From the NCBI GenBank assembly GCA_016871135.1, contig VFZQ01000046.1, positions 1 to 14,440 on the forward strand: 14,440 nt of DNA, given 5' to 3'. Source of the stretch: Acidobacteriota bacterium. Lineage in GTDB: Bacteria > Acidobacteriota > Terriglobia > Bryobacterales > Bryobacteraceae. Shown here piece after piece: positions 1 through 7,889 of the stretch. Both the position numbers and the translations under genes were made by a program. The notes under the pieces were generated by a model. That model did no database searches. It was not told the DNA's origin and was given only the letters and a program-made list of their open reading frames with translations. The stretch's first letter is position 1; each line of letters begins with the position of its first letter.

Positions 1-281
1 AGTGCGCCTATCCGGGCGGCCTTTTTAGCCTCGATCTGTATGGAGGCAAGAAGGCCGCGTTCGAGTTTCTGCGCCGGCTGAAAGTAGGCCGCAACGCGGT
101 GTCGCTAGGAGGCGTGGAGACGCTGGTCTGTCATCCGCGCTCGACGACGCATTCGGCGGTCAGCGCGGAAGAGTTGCAGGTGTCTGGAGTCGTCGACGGT
201 CTGGTGCGCGTATCGGTGGGTATCGAGGATTGGCGGGATTTGCTGGCGGACTTTGAACAGGCGCTCGACGGGGCTGTGTGA
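1..281 (+). CDS. PLP-dependent Cys/Met metabolism (trans-sulfuration) enzyme, C-terminal end
   Basis: The reading frame is open from the left edge (first full codon at 3) to a TGA at 279-281, so only the last 92 residues are present. They match the end of the Cys/Met-metabolism PLP enzyme family (cystathionine gamma-synthase/lyase, methionine gamma-lyase, O-acetylhomoserine sulfhydrylase). The visible signatures are SLGGVETLVCHP, then THSAVSAEE, then GLVRVSVGIED, whose Arg normally binds the substrate carboxylate, and a closing DLLADFEQAL helix. The family acts in the cytoplasm on sulfur amino acids, and the lysine that holds PLP lies upstream of this window. The C-terminal part alone does not separate synthase from lyase, so no gene symbol is given. 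The family is very likely; the exact reaction is unknown. Confidence 0.9.
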   Translation, partial: CAYPGGLFSLDLYGGKKAAFEFLRRLKVGRNAVSLGGVETLVCHPRSTTHSAVSAEELQVSGVVDGLVRVSVGIEDWRDLLADFEQALDGAV

Positions 282-288
282 TACAGCA

Positions 289-411
289 ATGTATCGACAT
301 GTTTTTACCTGCGGATGGGACGAAACCCCGGATCGACCACGTAAGAGATTCGACTTCGTGCGATACGGCGCGACAGGGCTCTCTATGAGGCAGCTCTGTG
401 AAAATAATTGA
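289..411 (+). pseudogene. Probable BrnT-type toxin remnant (40 codons)
   Basis: A short frame runs from ATG 289 to TGA 409-411 and encodes 40 residues. Its beginning reads HVFTCGWDETPDRPRKRFDF, which resembles the usual opening of BrnT RNase toxins (F-x-WDE-x-K-x-x-x-N-x-x-KHG-x-x-F). Its end, LSMRQLCENN, recalls the usual ISxRxA...E-N tail. BrnT proteins are normally about 85-100 residues, so the central beta-sheet portion would be deleted. The frame overlaps the start of the next one by 14 bases, as toxin and antitoxin genes often do in brnTA operons. The call is inference and depends largely on the better BrnA match that follows. Alternatively this is non-coding sequence with a chance resemblance. 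Confidence 0.4.
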
Positions 412-616
412 CGAAGATGTCGGCCTCTCCGGCAACCCGCCTCTGGACTATCCGCTGGTATCGGGCGAAGCCAGCAGATTCTAGCGGCTGATCAGTAAGC
501 AGATCAGCAGCCGGGTCGACGCCGGCGTGCTTTCGTGGCTGTGTGGGATGCACTCGAAATACCAGACCTGCGTCAAAGAAGTGCTACGGCGCGAAATGAT
601 GGCGGGGTTGAAGTAG
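398..616 (+). pseudogene. Probable BrnA-type antitoxin remnant with in-frame UAG
   Basis: Reading from GTG 398 to TAG 614-616 gives about 72 codons, interrupted by one TAG at 482-484. The part after that stop contains RVDAGVLSWL, then YQTCVKEVLRREM. This follows the DNA-binding end of BrnA antitoxins (R-L-D-x-D-V-L-x-W-F, six residues, G-Y-Q-T-x-I-N-x-x-L-R-x-x-M). The part before it is acidic and proline-containing (IIDEDVGLSGNPPLDYPL), like the flexible toxin-binding half of such antitoxins. In this family the antitoxin neutralises the BrnT RNase and represses its own operon. One nonsense codon plus the shrunken upstream toxin frame point to decay. A readthrough product or a sequencing error cannot be excluded. 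Confidence 0.55.
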
Positions 617-631
617 CCGTGCGGCCGTAAC

Positions 632-658
632 TTTACGCTCAATCGCTTGAGCTATAAT
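632..658 (+). promoter_or_regulatory. Sigma-70-like promoter for the S41 peptidase gene
   Basis: A perfect TATAAT sits at 653-658, with TTTACG (4 of 6 to TTGACA) at 632-637 and a 15-base spacer, slightly short. Transcription should begin near 665, giving a 5' leader of about 45 bases. An AAGAG Shine-Dalgarno sequence at 696-700 lies 9 bases before the ATG at 710. Confidence 0.6.
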
Positions 659-709
659 CCCTGAGCGAGTCCTGCTATACCCAAACTCAAACCTTAAGAG
701 ACAGCAACA

Positions 710-2473
710 ATGCGATACATGATGCGGCTGTTGGCGATCGCGGCGCTGGCGGTTCCGCTTGCCGCCCAGATGACTGTGGATCAGCGAGTCCACGAATTTC
801 AAGCACTGGCCGGATTGTATGCCAAGCGCTATGGCCCGGCGAACTGGAAGATCCAGGCGCTCGGTGTCAATATTTTTGAGCTCAAGCCGTGGATGGACCG
901 AGTTCGCGCGGCCAAGAACGATCTTGATTATTTCGAAATCTGCGCCGAGTTTGTGGCGAGTCTGCGAGATGGGCATTCGCGTTTCGCCATGCAGTCGAGT
1001 TTCTCGGCGGATCTGGGTATATTCACCGATCTCTACGAAGGAAAGGTCCTGGTTGAGTCGGTCAACCGCGTTCGCTACCCTTTGAATCAGTTTCCGTTCC
1101 AGGTCGGAGATGAAGTGGTTTCCATTGATGGCCGGCCGGTGGAAACGATCCTCGAAGAGTTGTTGCGTCAGCGGGGTTACGGTACCTTGGGCGGGGCGCG
1201 GCGGGTTGTGGCGGATGGCCTCGGCTTTCGCGCCCAGAGCGTGTACCCGAGAGCGGTCGATTTGCCCGACGAAACCGCGGTTGCGATTAGGCGGGCCGAG
1301 AGCGGCCAAGTGGAAACGTATCAACTCACGTGGCTGAAGTCCGGCACACCGATCCGCAACGTTCCACCTATCCCAAGTCCATCGTTCGCGGCGCAAAAGA
1401 AGGCCGCGACGGGGACGCCGGATTATATGGAACTGTTGAATCAGATGCGCAATTGGTCATTTGACGGACCAGAGTTGGCGGCAATGCGCGACCGCGTGCA
1501 TATTGACGAAAATGGGGAAAGCAAGACCAGGGAATTCATTCTGGGATGGGGTGCGCGCAATCCCTACTACACGCCGCCGGCCGGATTTGTGACGCGGCGA
1601 GGTACGGCGGCGGCGGACAATTTCTTTTCGGGGACATTCACGGCGTCGGGCAAGCGAATCGGCCTGATTCGAATCCCGCATTTTGGTCCGGCCAACTCGC
1701 TGGCGGCGGTCCGCGAACTGGAGGGAGAAGTCGCATTCTTCAAGGCCAACACCGACGGGCTAATTCTGGACATCACACGTAACACGGGCGGCGGATGCGT
1801 GGGTATCGACTATATGCAGAGACTTGTCGGCCGCGAGTTCTACACCTTCGGCGAACATCTGCGCCCAACCCTGAGTTTGATTTCGAGCTTCACGAATGCA
1901 TTGCGTGCCGCGCAGGTGCAACGGGCCGATCAATGGGTGATTGCTGTATTTGAGGCGCGGCTGAACGAGTTGTTGGAATCGGCGAAGGAGAATCGTTCCA
2001 TGACGGGAGTGCTTCCGGCGTGCCCGGCCCTCGTCACGAATTCCTACCCGATCCCGTCGTTGTATGAACAGCCGGCGCGGAACGCGGACGGCAGTGTGGC
2101 CGCTTACGACAAGCCTCTAATCGTCTTGGTCGACGAGCTATCCATTTCGTTTGGGGACATTTTCCCGGGGATGATGCAGGATGCGCGTCGAGGACCGATT
2201 GTCGGCATGCGCACGGCGGGAGCCGGCGGGTCGGTGTCCGGATGGACCGTTGGCACTTACTCCGAAGGTGTAGGATTCGTGACGAACAGTCTGGTTGTTC
2301 GCGCCCAGCCGGTCAAGGCGCCCGACTTGCCCGCCGCGCCGTTCATTGAGAATGTCGGCGTGATCCCGGATATTGAGTTGAATTATATGACTCGGGAAAA
2401 TCTACTTACCCGTGGCAGGCCATACATGGAGGCCGTTACCAGCATCATGCTTGCGGAAATCGCGAAGAACTGA
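710..2473 (+). CDS. Secreted PDZ-domain S41 family peptidase (tricorn/CPAF-like active site)
   Basis: This 587-residue protein opens with a signal peptide (basic MRYMMR, hydrophobic stretch, likely cut after Ala19), so it should act outside the cytoplasmic membrane. A PDZ-like region spans about 105-165 (VGDEVVSIDGRPV at 132-144). The S41 core begins near 315, with KRIGLIRIPHFG followed by GLILDITRNTGGG at 350-362, the family's substrate-cleft strand. The nucleophile is probably Ser480 in DELSISFGD, and the ending GVIPDIELN is typical of S41. The Lys of the bacterial CtpA dyad is missing: the GKG position reads TAGAGG at 502-507. A DGHSR motif supplies His89 instead, as in tricorn and CPAF-type members that use Ser-His-Glu. 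The ATG at 710 has a Shine-Dalgarno sequence. The gene ends 15 bases from a convergent operon with no visible terminator. The substrate is unknown. Confidence 0.85.
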   Translation: MRYMMRLLAIAALAVPLAAQMTVDQRVHEFQALAGLYAKRYGPANWKIQALGVNIFELKPWMDRVRAAKNDLDYFEICAEFVASLRDGHSRFAMQSSFSADLGIFTDLYEGKVLVESVNRVRYPLNQFPFQVGDEVVSIDGRPVETILEELLRQRGYGTLGGARRVVADGLGFRAQSVYPRAVDLPDETAVAIRRAESGQVETYQLTWLKSGTPIRNVPPIPSPSFAAQKKAATGTPDYMELLNQMRNWSFDGPELAAMRDRVHIDENGESKTREFILGWGARNPYYTPPAGFVTRRGTAAADNFFSGTFTASGKRIGLIRIPHFGPANSLAAVRELEGEVAFFKANTDGLILDITRNTGGGCVGIDYMQRLVGREFYTFGEHLRPTLSLISSFTNALRAAQVQRADQWVIAVFEARLNELLESAKENRSMTGVLPACPALVTNSYPIPSLYEQPARNADGSVAAYDKPLIVLVDELSISFGDIFPGMMQDARRGPIVGMRTAGAGGSVSGWTVGTYSEGVGFVTNSLVVRAQPVKAPDLPAAPFIENVGVIPDIELNYMTRENLLTRGRPYMEAVTSIMLAEIAKN

Positions 2474-2488
2474 GGAGGTCGGCGCGGC

Positions 2489-2773
2489 TCACACAAAATC
2501 GACGACAGCCGATTCGAACATGTCGCCCAGCAGTGCTTCGGCGTCGCGCTCGACGGCTTCGAGCACCTTCTCGGCGAAGTCCTTGGAGCTCGAAACTGTC
2601 ACCACGCAAATCGACGCGCGATTCATGAGCATCTGATCGTCCACCTCCGCCACCGCCACGTTATGCTTCGTTCGCATCCTCGACTTGAAGCTGCGCACGA
2701 TGTTACGGCGGTCCTTGATCGACCGCGCGTGCGGGATGTGAATTTCGATTTGCAAGACACCGATCGCTGGCAT
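2489..2773 (-). CDS. ylxP: DUF503 / YlxP family protein
   Basis: This 94-residue protein begins at the ATG read from 2773 and ends with TGA at 2491-2489. It opens with a beta strand (IGVLQIEIHIP), then SIKDRRNIVRSFKSRM and the strand HNVAVAEV, the usual DUF503 pattern (S-L-K-x-K-R, V-x-S-x-x-x-R-x, N-V-x-V-A-E-V). The family size is about 90-100 residues, so the gene looks complete. It starts 10 bases after the infB stop and is therefore co-transcribed with infB. This is the place DUF503 holds in many bacteria, between infB and rbfA. Its biochemical role is not established here. Its link with IF2 and RbfA suggests a ribosome-related job. In this window the cluster stops here, with no rbfA or truB after it. 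Confidence 0.85.
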   Translation of the reverse strand: MPAIGVLQIEIHIPHARSIKDRRNIVRSFKSRMRTKHNVAVAEVDDQMLMNRASICVVTVSSSKDFAEKVLEAVERDAEALLGDMFESAVVDFV

Positions 2774-2783
2774 CGGTGTCCCG

Positions 2784-5700
2784 TCAGTTCAGGTCTTGTT
2801 TGACCTGCTCGGTGATGAACGCTTCGATGACGTCGCCCTGCTTAATATCGTTGTAGCCGGCGATCGAGATACCGCACTCGAAGCCCTGCTTCACTTCGCT
2901 GACATCGTCCTTGAAGCGCTTCAAGGCGCTGATCTTGCCGGTGTAGACCAGGGCTCCATCGCGCAACAGACGGACTTCCGCCGAACGCGGAATCGCGCCC
3001 TCGGTGACATAGCAGCCGGCGACGGTACCGACCTTCGAAATGCGGAAGATCTCGCGCACTTCGACGCGGCCCTTGGATGTTTCCTTGAACACCGGAGCGA
3101 GCAGGCCGAGCATCGCCTTGCGGATTTCATCGGTTACCTCGTAGATAATCGAGTGCAGCCGAATGTCGATGCCCTCGCGCTCGGCGGTGGCCTGCGCATT
3201 GCGGTCCGGGCGGACGTTGAAACCGATGATGATCGCGTCGGAAGTCGCGGCCAAGTTGACGTCGGACTCGGTGATCGCGCCCACGCCGGTGAGCATCACG
3301 CGTACGCGGACCTGGTCGTTCGACATCTTCTGCAGGGTATCGGATAACACTTCGGCTGAACCACCGACGTCGGCCTTGATGATGAGGTTGAGATCCTGCG
3401 TTTCGCCCTCTTTCATATGGGCGTGCAGCGCTTCCAAACTCGTGCGTTTGGTCTTGGCCATCTGCACGTCGCGAGCGCGGGCCTCGCGGAACATGACGAT
3501 CTGTTTGGCCTTGGCGGTATCGGTGATGGCCTGCAAGCTGTCGCCGATTTCGGGCAGCGTTTCCAGACCGAGCACTTCGACTGGAGTCGCCGGACCCGCC
3601 TCGCGGATCTGCGCGCCGCGATCGTCGAACATCGCGCGGACCTTGCCGAGAATCGAGCCGCAAAGCACGAAGTCGCCGACCCGCAACGTACCGTTGCGAA
3701 CAAGAACGGTCGCCACCGGGCCGCGGCCTTTGTCGAGGTGCGCTTCAAGGACGTTGCCGATCGCGGGGCGAGTCGGGTTCGCTTTGAGGCTCTTCATGTC
3801 GGCGGTGAGAATGATCATCTCGAGCAGCAGATCGAGATTCTGTTTCGCCTTGGCCGAGACCGGCACCATCACGGTGTCGCCTCCCCAGTCTTCGGCAAGC
3901 AAACCGCGATCGGAGAGTTGCTGCTTGATGCGGTCGATCTGCGCGTCAGGGCGGTCGATCTTATTGATCGCGACGATGATCGGCACCCCGGCGGCCTTGG
4001 CGTGGTCGATCGCTTCGATCGTCTGCGGCATAACGCCGTCGTCGGCCGCGACAACGAGAATGACAATGTCGGTCACTTTGGCGCCGCGGGCGCGCATGCG
4101 GGTGAACGCTTCGTGACCGGGCGTGTCGATGAACACGATTTTCTTGCCGTGAATTTCGACGTGATACGCGCCGATGTGCTGCGTGATACCGCCGGCTTCG
4201 CGTTCGGCGACGCGCGCGGTGCGGATGGCGTCGAGCAGCGACGTTTTGCCGTGATCGACGTGGCCCATGATCGTGACGACAGGCGCGCGAGGCACCAAAT
4301 CGGCCGGATCCTCGGCGAGTTCGACCTCCCAGGTTTGCTCTTCTTCGTAGCTGACCTGCGAGGCTGCCGCGCCGAAGTCCTTAGCGATGTCCTCGGCCAT
4401 TTTCACGTCGAGCGTCTGATTGATGGTCGCGAAGATCTTGCGGTCTACCAGCTTCTTGATGACCTGGGTCGTTTTGATGCCCAGTTTTTCGGCCAGTTCC
4501 TTGACCGTGATGCCTTCGGAAACCGTGATTTCCTTGCCTTGAGCAAGCAAGTGATCGGTATTTTCCTTGCGGCTGAAAACGGGACGGAGTTTACCCTCTT
4601 CGGCCTCGCGAACGCGGCCCTGCTGACGCTTGCGATTGTCGATGCGGCGATTGGCGTCGACCGGGATCGGCATCGGCGCGGGCTGAAGCAGCCCGGCGCC
4701 ACCAGAGGTCGGATGCATCGGACGGCCGCGGCCAGGACCGCCGGGACCGCCAGGTCCGCCGGGGCGGAATCCACCACCGCCGGGACTTCCTTGACGGGGC
4801 TGACCGGGGCGGGCGCCCTGATTGCCGGGGAACGGCGGGCGGCCGGGCGAGGGTGCGCCGGGGCGGGGCGCGGCGGGACCGGGCCGCGCCCCGCCGGGCA
4901 TCGGACTTTGCAGGCTCTTCAGCCGGTCGACCATGTCCGGACGCGGCGGTACAACCGGCCGCGCGGAGGGCTGGCCGAAAAGAGGGCGATTGGATGCCTG
5001 CGGCGGACGAGGCGCGGGAGCACCGGGGCCGGACGGACGGAGTTGCTGGCCTGGACCTGCCAGCGGGCGGTTCCCGGCGGGTCGTGGGGGCGGAGGCTGC
5101 AGTGCACCCGGGGCCGCGGGTGGAGTAGCGGGCTGTCCGACAAAAACCGCGGGCGGCGCCGCGGGCTTAGCCGGAAGCGCGGGCTGCGCGGGAGTGGCCG
5201 GTTCGGCGGGCTTTTCCGGGGCTGTCGTCACCGGAGGCCGCGTTGCACCGGGCGTTACGAGCGGTTGGCGAGGCCCGGACAGAATCTGGCCCGGCTTCGG
5301 CGGCATCGTCGGCGCCAGCGTTGGACGGACTGGCAGCGATGGCGGCTTCGTCTCGGCTGGCTTCGCCGCGGGGGGTGGCGTTGATGTCCCGGAGGCGATC
5401 GGCGGCAAAATCGGTTTGCCCGTTGCCAACGGTGGCCGCAAGGGAGCCATCGCTTTCGGCGCATCGGCGGGCGGTTCAGGCGGCGGAACAGGCTCCGCCG
5501 CGGCTGGTGCAGCGGCCGCCACCGGGGGAGCGATGGGTTTTGTCGTCTCGCGCGAAGGCGGCGGAGCGTTCACTTCCGGTTCGGCGGTCGAGTCATTCGG
5601 ACGCGTCGATGCCTCCGCTGGGGGTGGTGGCGGGGCGGCCGCGCCGCCCTTCTTGCTCAGCCGGCGGCGAATCTCTAGAGCAACATCGTCATCGATGGAA

Positions 5701-5810
5701 CTGGAGTGCGTTTTTTTATCGGTAACGCCCAGGTCGTTGAGTGCGTCGATGACCAAGCTTGGCTTGACCTCGAGCTCCCGTGCCAGTTCGTTGATTCGGA
5801 TCTTACTCAT
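2784..5810 (-). CDS. infB: Translation initiation factor IF-2
   Basis: IF-2 is the GTPase that brings initiator fMet-tRNA to the 30S subunit and promotes 50S joining. The chosen start is the ATG read from 5810 (MSKIRINELARELEV), giving 1008 residues. The frame stays open to a TTG at 5852, but that would add 14 residues ahead of the normal N-terminus. In order: an IF2 N-domain (about 1-55), a Pro/Ala/Gly-rich linker (about 56-410), a second IF2 N-like domain (about 425-485, GITVKELAEKLGIKTTQVIK), and the GTPase domain with GHVDHGKT (516-523), DTPGHEAF (562-569), NKID (616-619) and SAK (652-654). Domains II, III and the C-terminal fMet-tRNA-binding barrel follow (VREIFRISKVGTVAGCYV). Stop TGA. 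It is co-directional with nusA, with a 109-base gap, and I see no clear Shine-Dalgarno before the ATG. Identity is secure. Confidence 0.98.
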   Translation of the reverse strand: MSKIRINELARELEVKPSLVIDALNDLGVTDKKTHSSSIDDDVALEIRRRLSKKGGAAAPPPPPAEASTRPNDSTAEPEVNAPPPSRETTKPIAPPVAAAAPAAAEPVPPPEPPADAPKAMAPLRPPLATGKPILPPIASGTSTPPPAAKPAETKPPSLPVRPTLAPTMPPKPGQILSGPRQPLVTPGATRPPVTTAPEKPAEPATPAQPALPAKPAAPPAVFVGQPATPPAAPGALQPPPPRPAGNRPLAGPGQQLRPSGPGAPAPRPPQASNRPLFGQPSARPVVPPRPDMVDRLKSLQSPMPGGARPGPAAPRPGAPSPGRPPFPGNQGARPGQPRQGSPGGGGFRPGGPGGPGGPGRGRPMHPTSGGAGLLQPAPMPIPVDANRRIDNRKRQQGRVREAEEGKLRPVFSRKENTDHLLAQGKEITVSEGITVKELAEKLGIKTTQVIKKLVDRKIFATINQTLDVKMAEDIAKDFGAAASQVSYEEEQTWEVELAEDPADLVPRAPVVTIMGHVDHGKTSLLDAIRTARVAEREAGGITQHIGAYHVEIHGKKIVFIDTPGHEAFTRMRARGAKVTDIVILVVAADDGVMPQTIEAIDHAKAAGVPIIVAINKIDRPDAQIDRIKQQLSDRGLLAEDWGGDTVMVPVSAKAKQNLDLLLEMIILTADMKSLKANPTRPAIGNVLEAHLDKGRGPVATVLVRNGTLRVGDFVLCGSILGKVRAMFDDRGAQIREAGPATPVEVLGLETLPEIGDSLQAITDTAKAKQIVMFREARARDVQMAKTKRTSLEALHAHMKEGETQDLNLIIKADVGGSAEVLSDTLQKMSNDQVRVRVMLTGVGAITESDVNLAATSDAIIIGFNVRPDRNAQATAEREGIDIRLHSIIYEVTDEIRKAMLGLLAPVFKETSKGRVEVREIFRISKVGTVAGCYVTEGAIPRSAEVRLLRDGALVYTGKISALKRFKDDVSEVKQGFECGISIAGYNDIKQGDVIEAFITEQVKQDLN

Positions 5811-5919
5811 ATTTGGAGAGAAAACAAAAATCTCGGCCCGCTCACACGACAACTGTGGCGCATGCCGTTACTACCCCTTCTGCCATGGTAACAGATTGGG
5901 TTTCCACCCTGACTTGGCG

Positions 5920-7329
5920 TTATTCGCTTTCGGCAGGCTTTTCCTCGCTTACTTCCACTTCGGCGGCCGGCTCCGGCTCGGCTTCCGCCGGGGCTTCCGC
6001 TTCCGCCGCTTCCGCCGCTTCGGCCGGCGCCGCTTCGCCTTCCACAGCTACCTCTTCCCCTTCGTACGGGCCGTAATAGCCGTTTACCGCGTTTTGAATT
6101 TCGTCCATCGCCCTGGAGTCGATGCCCCGCAACTGCATGATCTCGTCCGGTGTCATCGCGCCCAAGCGTTCAACGGTTCCGATGCCCGCTTCGAAGAGGC
6201 GCTCGATAATCTTCTCCGGCAGGCCGAAATCGCCGAGAATCGACAACGGCGCGCCCGACACCTGCAACTGCGCCATCTGCGCTTCCACTTCGCGGCGTTT
6301 TTCTTCCTCGCTCTTGATATCGATCTTCCAGCCGATCAATTTCGCCGCGAGCCGCACATTTTGACCCTTCTTGCCGATCGCCAGCGATAGCTGGTTGTCG
6401 TCGACGATCACTTCCATGTGCCGGTCGTTCGGATCAAGCACCGTCACGCGCCCAATTTTTGCCGGGCTCAGCGCATGCGTCGCAAACTGCACCGGGTCTT
6501 CGGAGTATTCGATGATGTCGATTTTTTCGCCGCGCAGTTCGCGGATAATCGACTGCACGCGCATGCCCTTCATGCCGACGCACGCGCCGACCGAATCGAC
6601 GTCGCGGTCCCGCGATGCCACCGCGATCTTGGTCCGCTCGCCCGCCTCGCGCGCGCAAGCTTTGATAACGACGGTGTTGTCGTAGATTTCCGGAACTTCT
6701 TGCTCGAATAGCCGCTTCACAAATTCGCAATCGGCGCGCGATAGGATCACGCCCGCGTTTTTGCCCGCGCGTTCGACGGTTTTAATCACACACCGCACGC
6801 GGTCGCCGATCTGGAAGTTCTCCAACCGCGACTGCTCCCGCCGCGGCAGCCGTCCTTCCGACTTCGACGACATGTCGCAGATCATATCGCCCATCTCACT
6901 GCGCTTGATCGTGCATGTCACCAACTCGCCGACGCGGTTGTGGAACTCGTTGAAGATCGTGTCGCGTTCCGCTTCACGGACCTTCTGCATGATGACCTGC
7001 TTGGCGGTCTGTGCGGAAATGCGGCCGAGGGCTTCGGTCTTCTTGGGGAACCGGATCTGTCCGCCGACTTCGGCGTTGCGGTCGAATTCGAGCGCCTCGG
7101 CGACAGTCATCTCCTTCACCGGATCGGTCACGGTCTCGACAATGTTCTTCACCGCGAAGATGTTGATCGCGCCGGTCTTCGGATCGAAGTCGGCGGCCAG
7201 TTCTTCGTTGCCCTTGAACTGCTTGCGCGCCGCCGCCAGCATGGCGTCTTTCACCGCGTCGATGATGATCCGTGGATCGATGCCCTTTTCTTTGCTCAGG
7301 ATTTCGATCGATTGATAGATGGTTCCCAC
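5920..7329 (-). CDS. nusA: Transcription termination/antitermination protein NusA
   Basis: NusA binds RNA polymerase and nascent RNA and modulates pausing, intrinsic termination and antitermination. The 469 residues hold the N-terminal polymerase-binding domain (1-130), an S1 RNA-binding domain (about 133-198, ending VILSRAD), KH1 with GACVGMKGMRV near 248-258 and KH2 with AIGKKGQNVRL at 317-327. One helix-hairpin-helix unit follows (about 365-415, LRGIDSRAMDEI), then a low-complexity acidic tail of about 45 residues made mainly of Glu and Ala. The start is a GTG read from 7329, supported by an AGGAG at the right distance. It lies 28 bases after rimP. NusA acts on terminators, so the hairpin ahead of rimP makes feedback on its own operon plausible, though this is inference. 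Confidence 0.97.
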   Translation of the reverse strand: MGTIYQSIEILSKEKGIDPRIIIDAVKDAMLAAARKQFKGNEELAADFDPKTGAINIFAVKNIVETVTDPVKEMTVAEALEFDRNAEVGGQIRFPKKTEALGRISAQTAKQVIMQKVREAERDTIFNEFHNRVGELVTCTIKRSEMGDMICDMSSKSEGRLPRREQSRLENFQIGDRVRCVIKTVERAGKNAGVILSRADCEFVKRLFEQEVPEIYDNTVVIKACAREAGERTKIAVASRDRDVDSVGACVGMKGMRVQSIIRELRGEKIDIIEYSEDPVQFATHALSPAKIGRVTVLDPNDRHMEVIVDDNQLSLAIGKKGQNVRLAAKLIGWKIDIKSEEEKRREVEAQMAQLQVSGAPLSILGDFGLPEKIIERLFEAGIGTVERLGAMTPDEIMQLRGIDSRAMDEIQNAVNGYYGPYEGEEVAVEGEAAPAEAAEAAEAEAPAEAEPEPAAEVEVSEEKPAESE

Positions 7330-7339
7330 GTCGTTTCTA

Positions 7340-7344
7340 CTCCT
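7340..7344 (-). promoter_or_regulatory. Shine-Dalgarno that fixes the nusA GTG start
   Basis: On the minus strand AGGAG is followed by a 10-base spacer and then the GTG of nusA. The reading frame has no competing ATG nearby, so this site decides the start. Confidence 0.7.
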
Positions 7345-7357
7345 ATAGTCCGGTGGC

Positions 7358-7822
7358 TTACCACTCGAACTTCAAATTCGCTTTCTTGATCTTGTCGAGC
7401 GGGATCGCGGCCCGCTTGCCTTTGGCCGTCTCGACGGTTGCGGCGTTGTCCTTAAATTCGATCAGCGTGCCATCCCATGAAGGCGTGCCATCGACCGGTT
7501 CCTTGCAGACGATCTTTACCCGCTTGCCCGCGAAACGCTCGAAATCGCGCGGCTGGCTCAACTTCCGCTCCACGCCGGGCGAGCTGACTTCCAGCGTGTA
7601 CTCGCCGCCGGGAATGGTTTCTTCGACATCGAGGATCGTGCCGACCTGGGTCGAAACGTTTTCGCAATCGGCCAGCGTAACGCCGCCTTCTTTGTCGATA
7701 TAGATGCGCAAGACCCGGTGCTTGCCGCCGCCGAGAAATTCGACGTCGACAACTTCCATGTCCTCCGACCGGGCGACCCGTTCGGCGACAGCCCAGATTT
7801 TTTCGATGAGATCCTGGCGCAT
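7358..7822 (-). CDS. rimP: Ribosome maturation factor RimP
   Basis: RimP binds immature 30S subunits and aids their late assembly. The protein has 154 residues from the ATG read from 7822 (MRQDLIEKIW) to TAA. The N-domain carries GMEVVDVEF-like DMEVVDVEFLGGG (21-33), the strand VLRIYIDKEGGVTLADCE (37-53) and the family signature YTLEVSSPGVERKL (75-88). The C-terminal SH3-like barrel follows (GKRVKIVCKEPVDG at 99-112) and ends with the usual IPLDKIKKANLKFEW. The open frame extends upstream to 8161, but that part runs out of frame through the HNH gene and past the promoter and hairpin, so the ATG at 7822 is preferred. It is the first gene of the rimP-nusA-infB-ylxP operon. No strong Shine-Dalgarno is visible. 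Confidence 0.95.
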   Translation of the reverse strand: MRQDLIEKIWAVAERVARSEDMEVVDVEFLGGGKHRVLRIYIDKEGGVTLADCENVSTQVGTILDVEETIPGGEYTLEVSSPGVERKLSQPRDFERFAGKRVKIVCKEPVDGTPSWDGTLIEFKDNAATVETAKGKRAAIPLDKIKKANLKFEW

Positions 7823-7840
7823 GATGTCTGCCGTTGGACA

Positions 7841-7867
7841 AATAAAAAAGTGGGCTCTCGCCCACTT
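7841..7867 (-). terminator. Intrinsic terminator in the rimP leader (candidate attenuator)
   Basis: Read on the minus strand, AAGTGGGC, loop GAGA and GCCCACTT make a perfect 8-bp stem (7848-7867), directly followed by TTTTATTTG. It ends 18 bases before the rimP ATG. The operon promoter (7890-7917) lies upstream of it and there is no room for a promoter after it, so it should act as a leader terminator. It could also end the HNH transcript. GGACGAA (7873-7879) can pair with UUUGUCC (7835-7841), one G-U included, enclosing the hairpin. That pairing is a possible alternative fold that would tie up part of the U-tract. Confidence 0.75.
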
Positions 7868-7889
7868 CGTTGGTTCGTCCGTAGATTTT

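Noticed and set aside
3417..5384. Long + strand open frame opposite infB (655 codons), and a similar one at 4822-6390
   Set aside because: They are shadows of the GC-rich, Pro/Ala/Gly-rich infB and nusA genes. The translations are low-complexity and match no family.
5808..5852. Longer IF-2 from a TTG at 5852
   Set aside because: It adds 14 residues before the standard MSKIRINELA start and uses a rare start codon with no supporting ribosome-binding site.
5811..5919. A small ylxR-like gene between nusA and infB
   Set aside because: No minus-strand frame of useful length fits in 109 bases, and no YlxR motif is visible.
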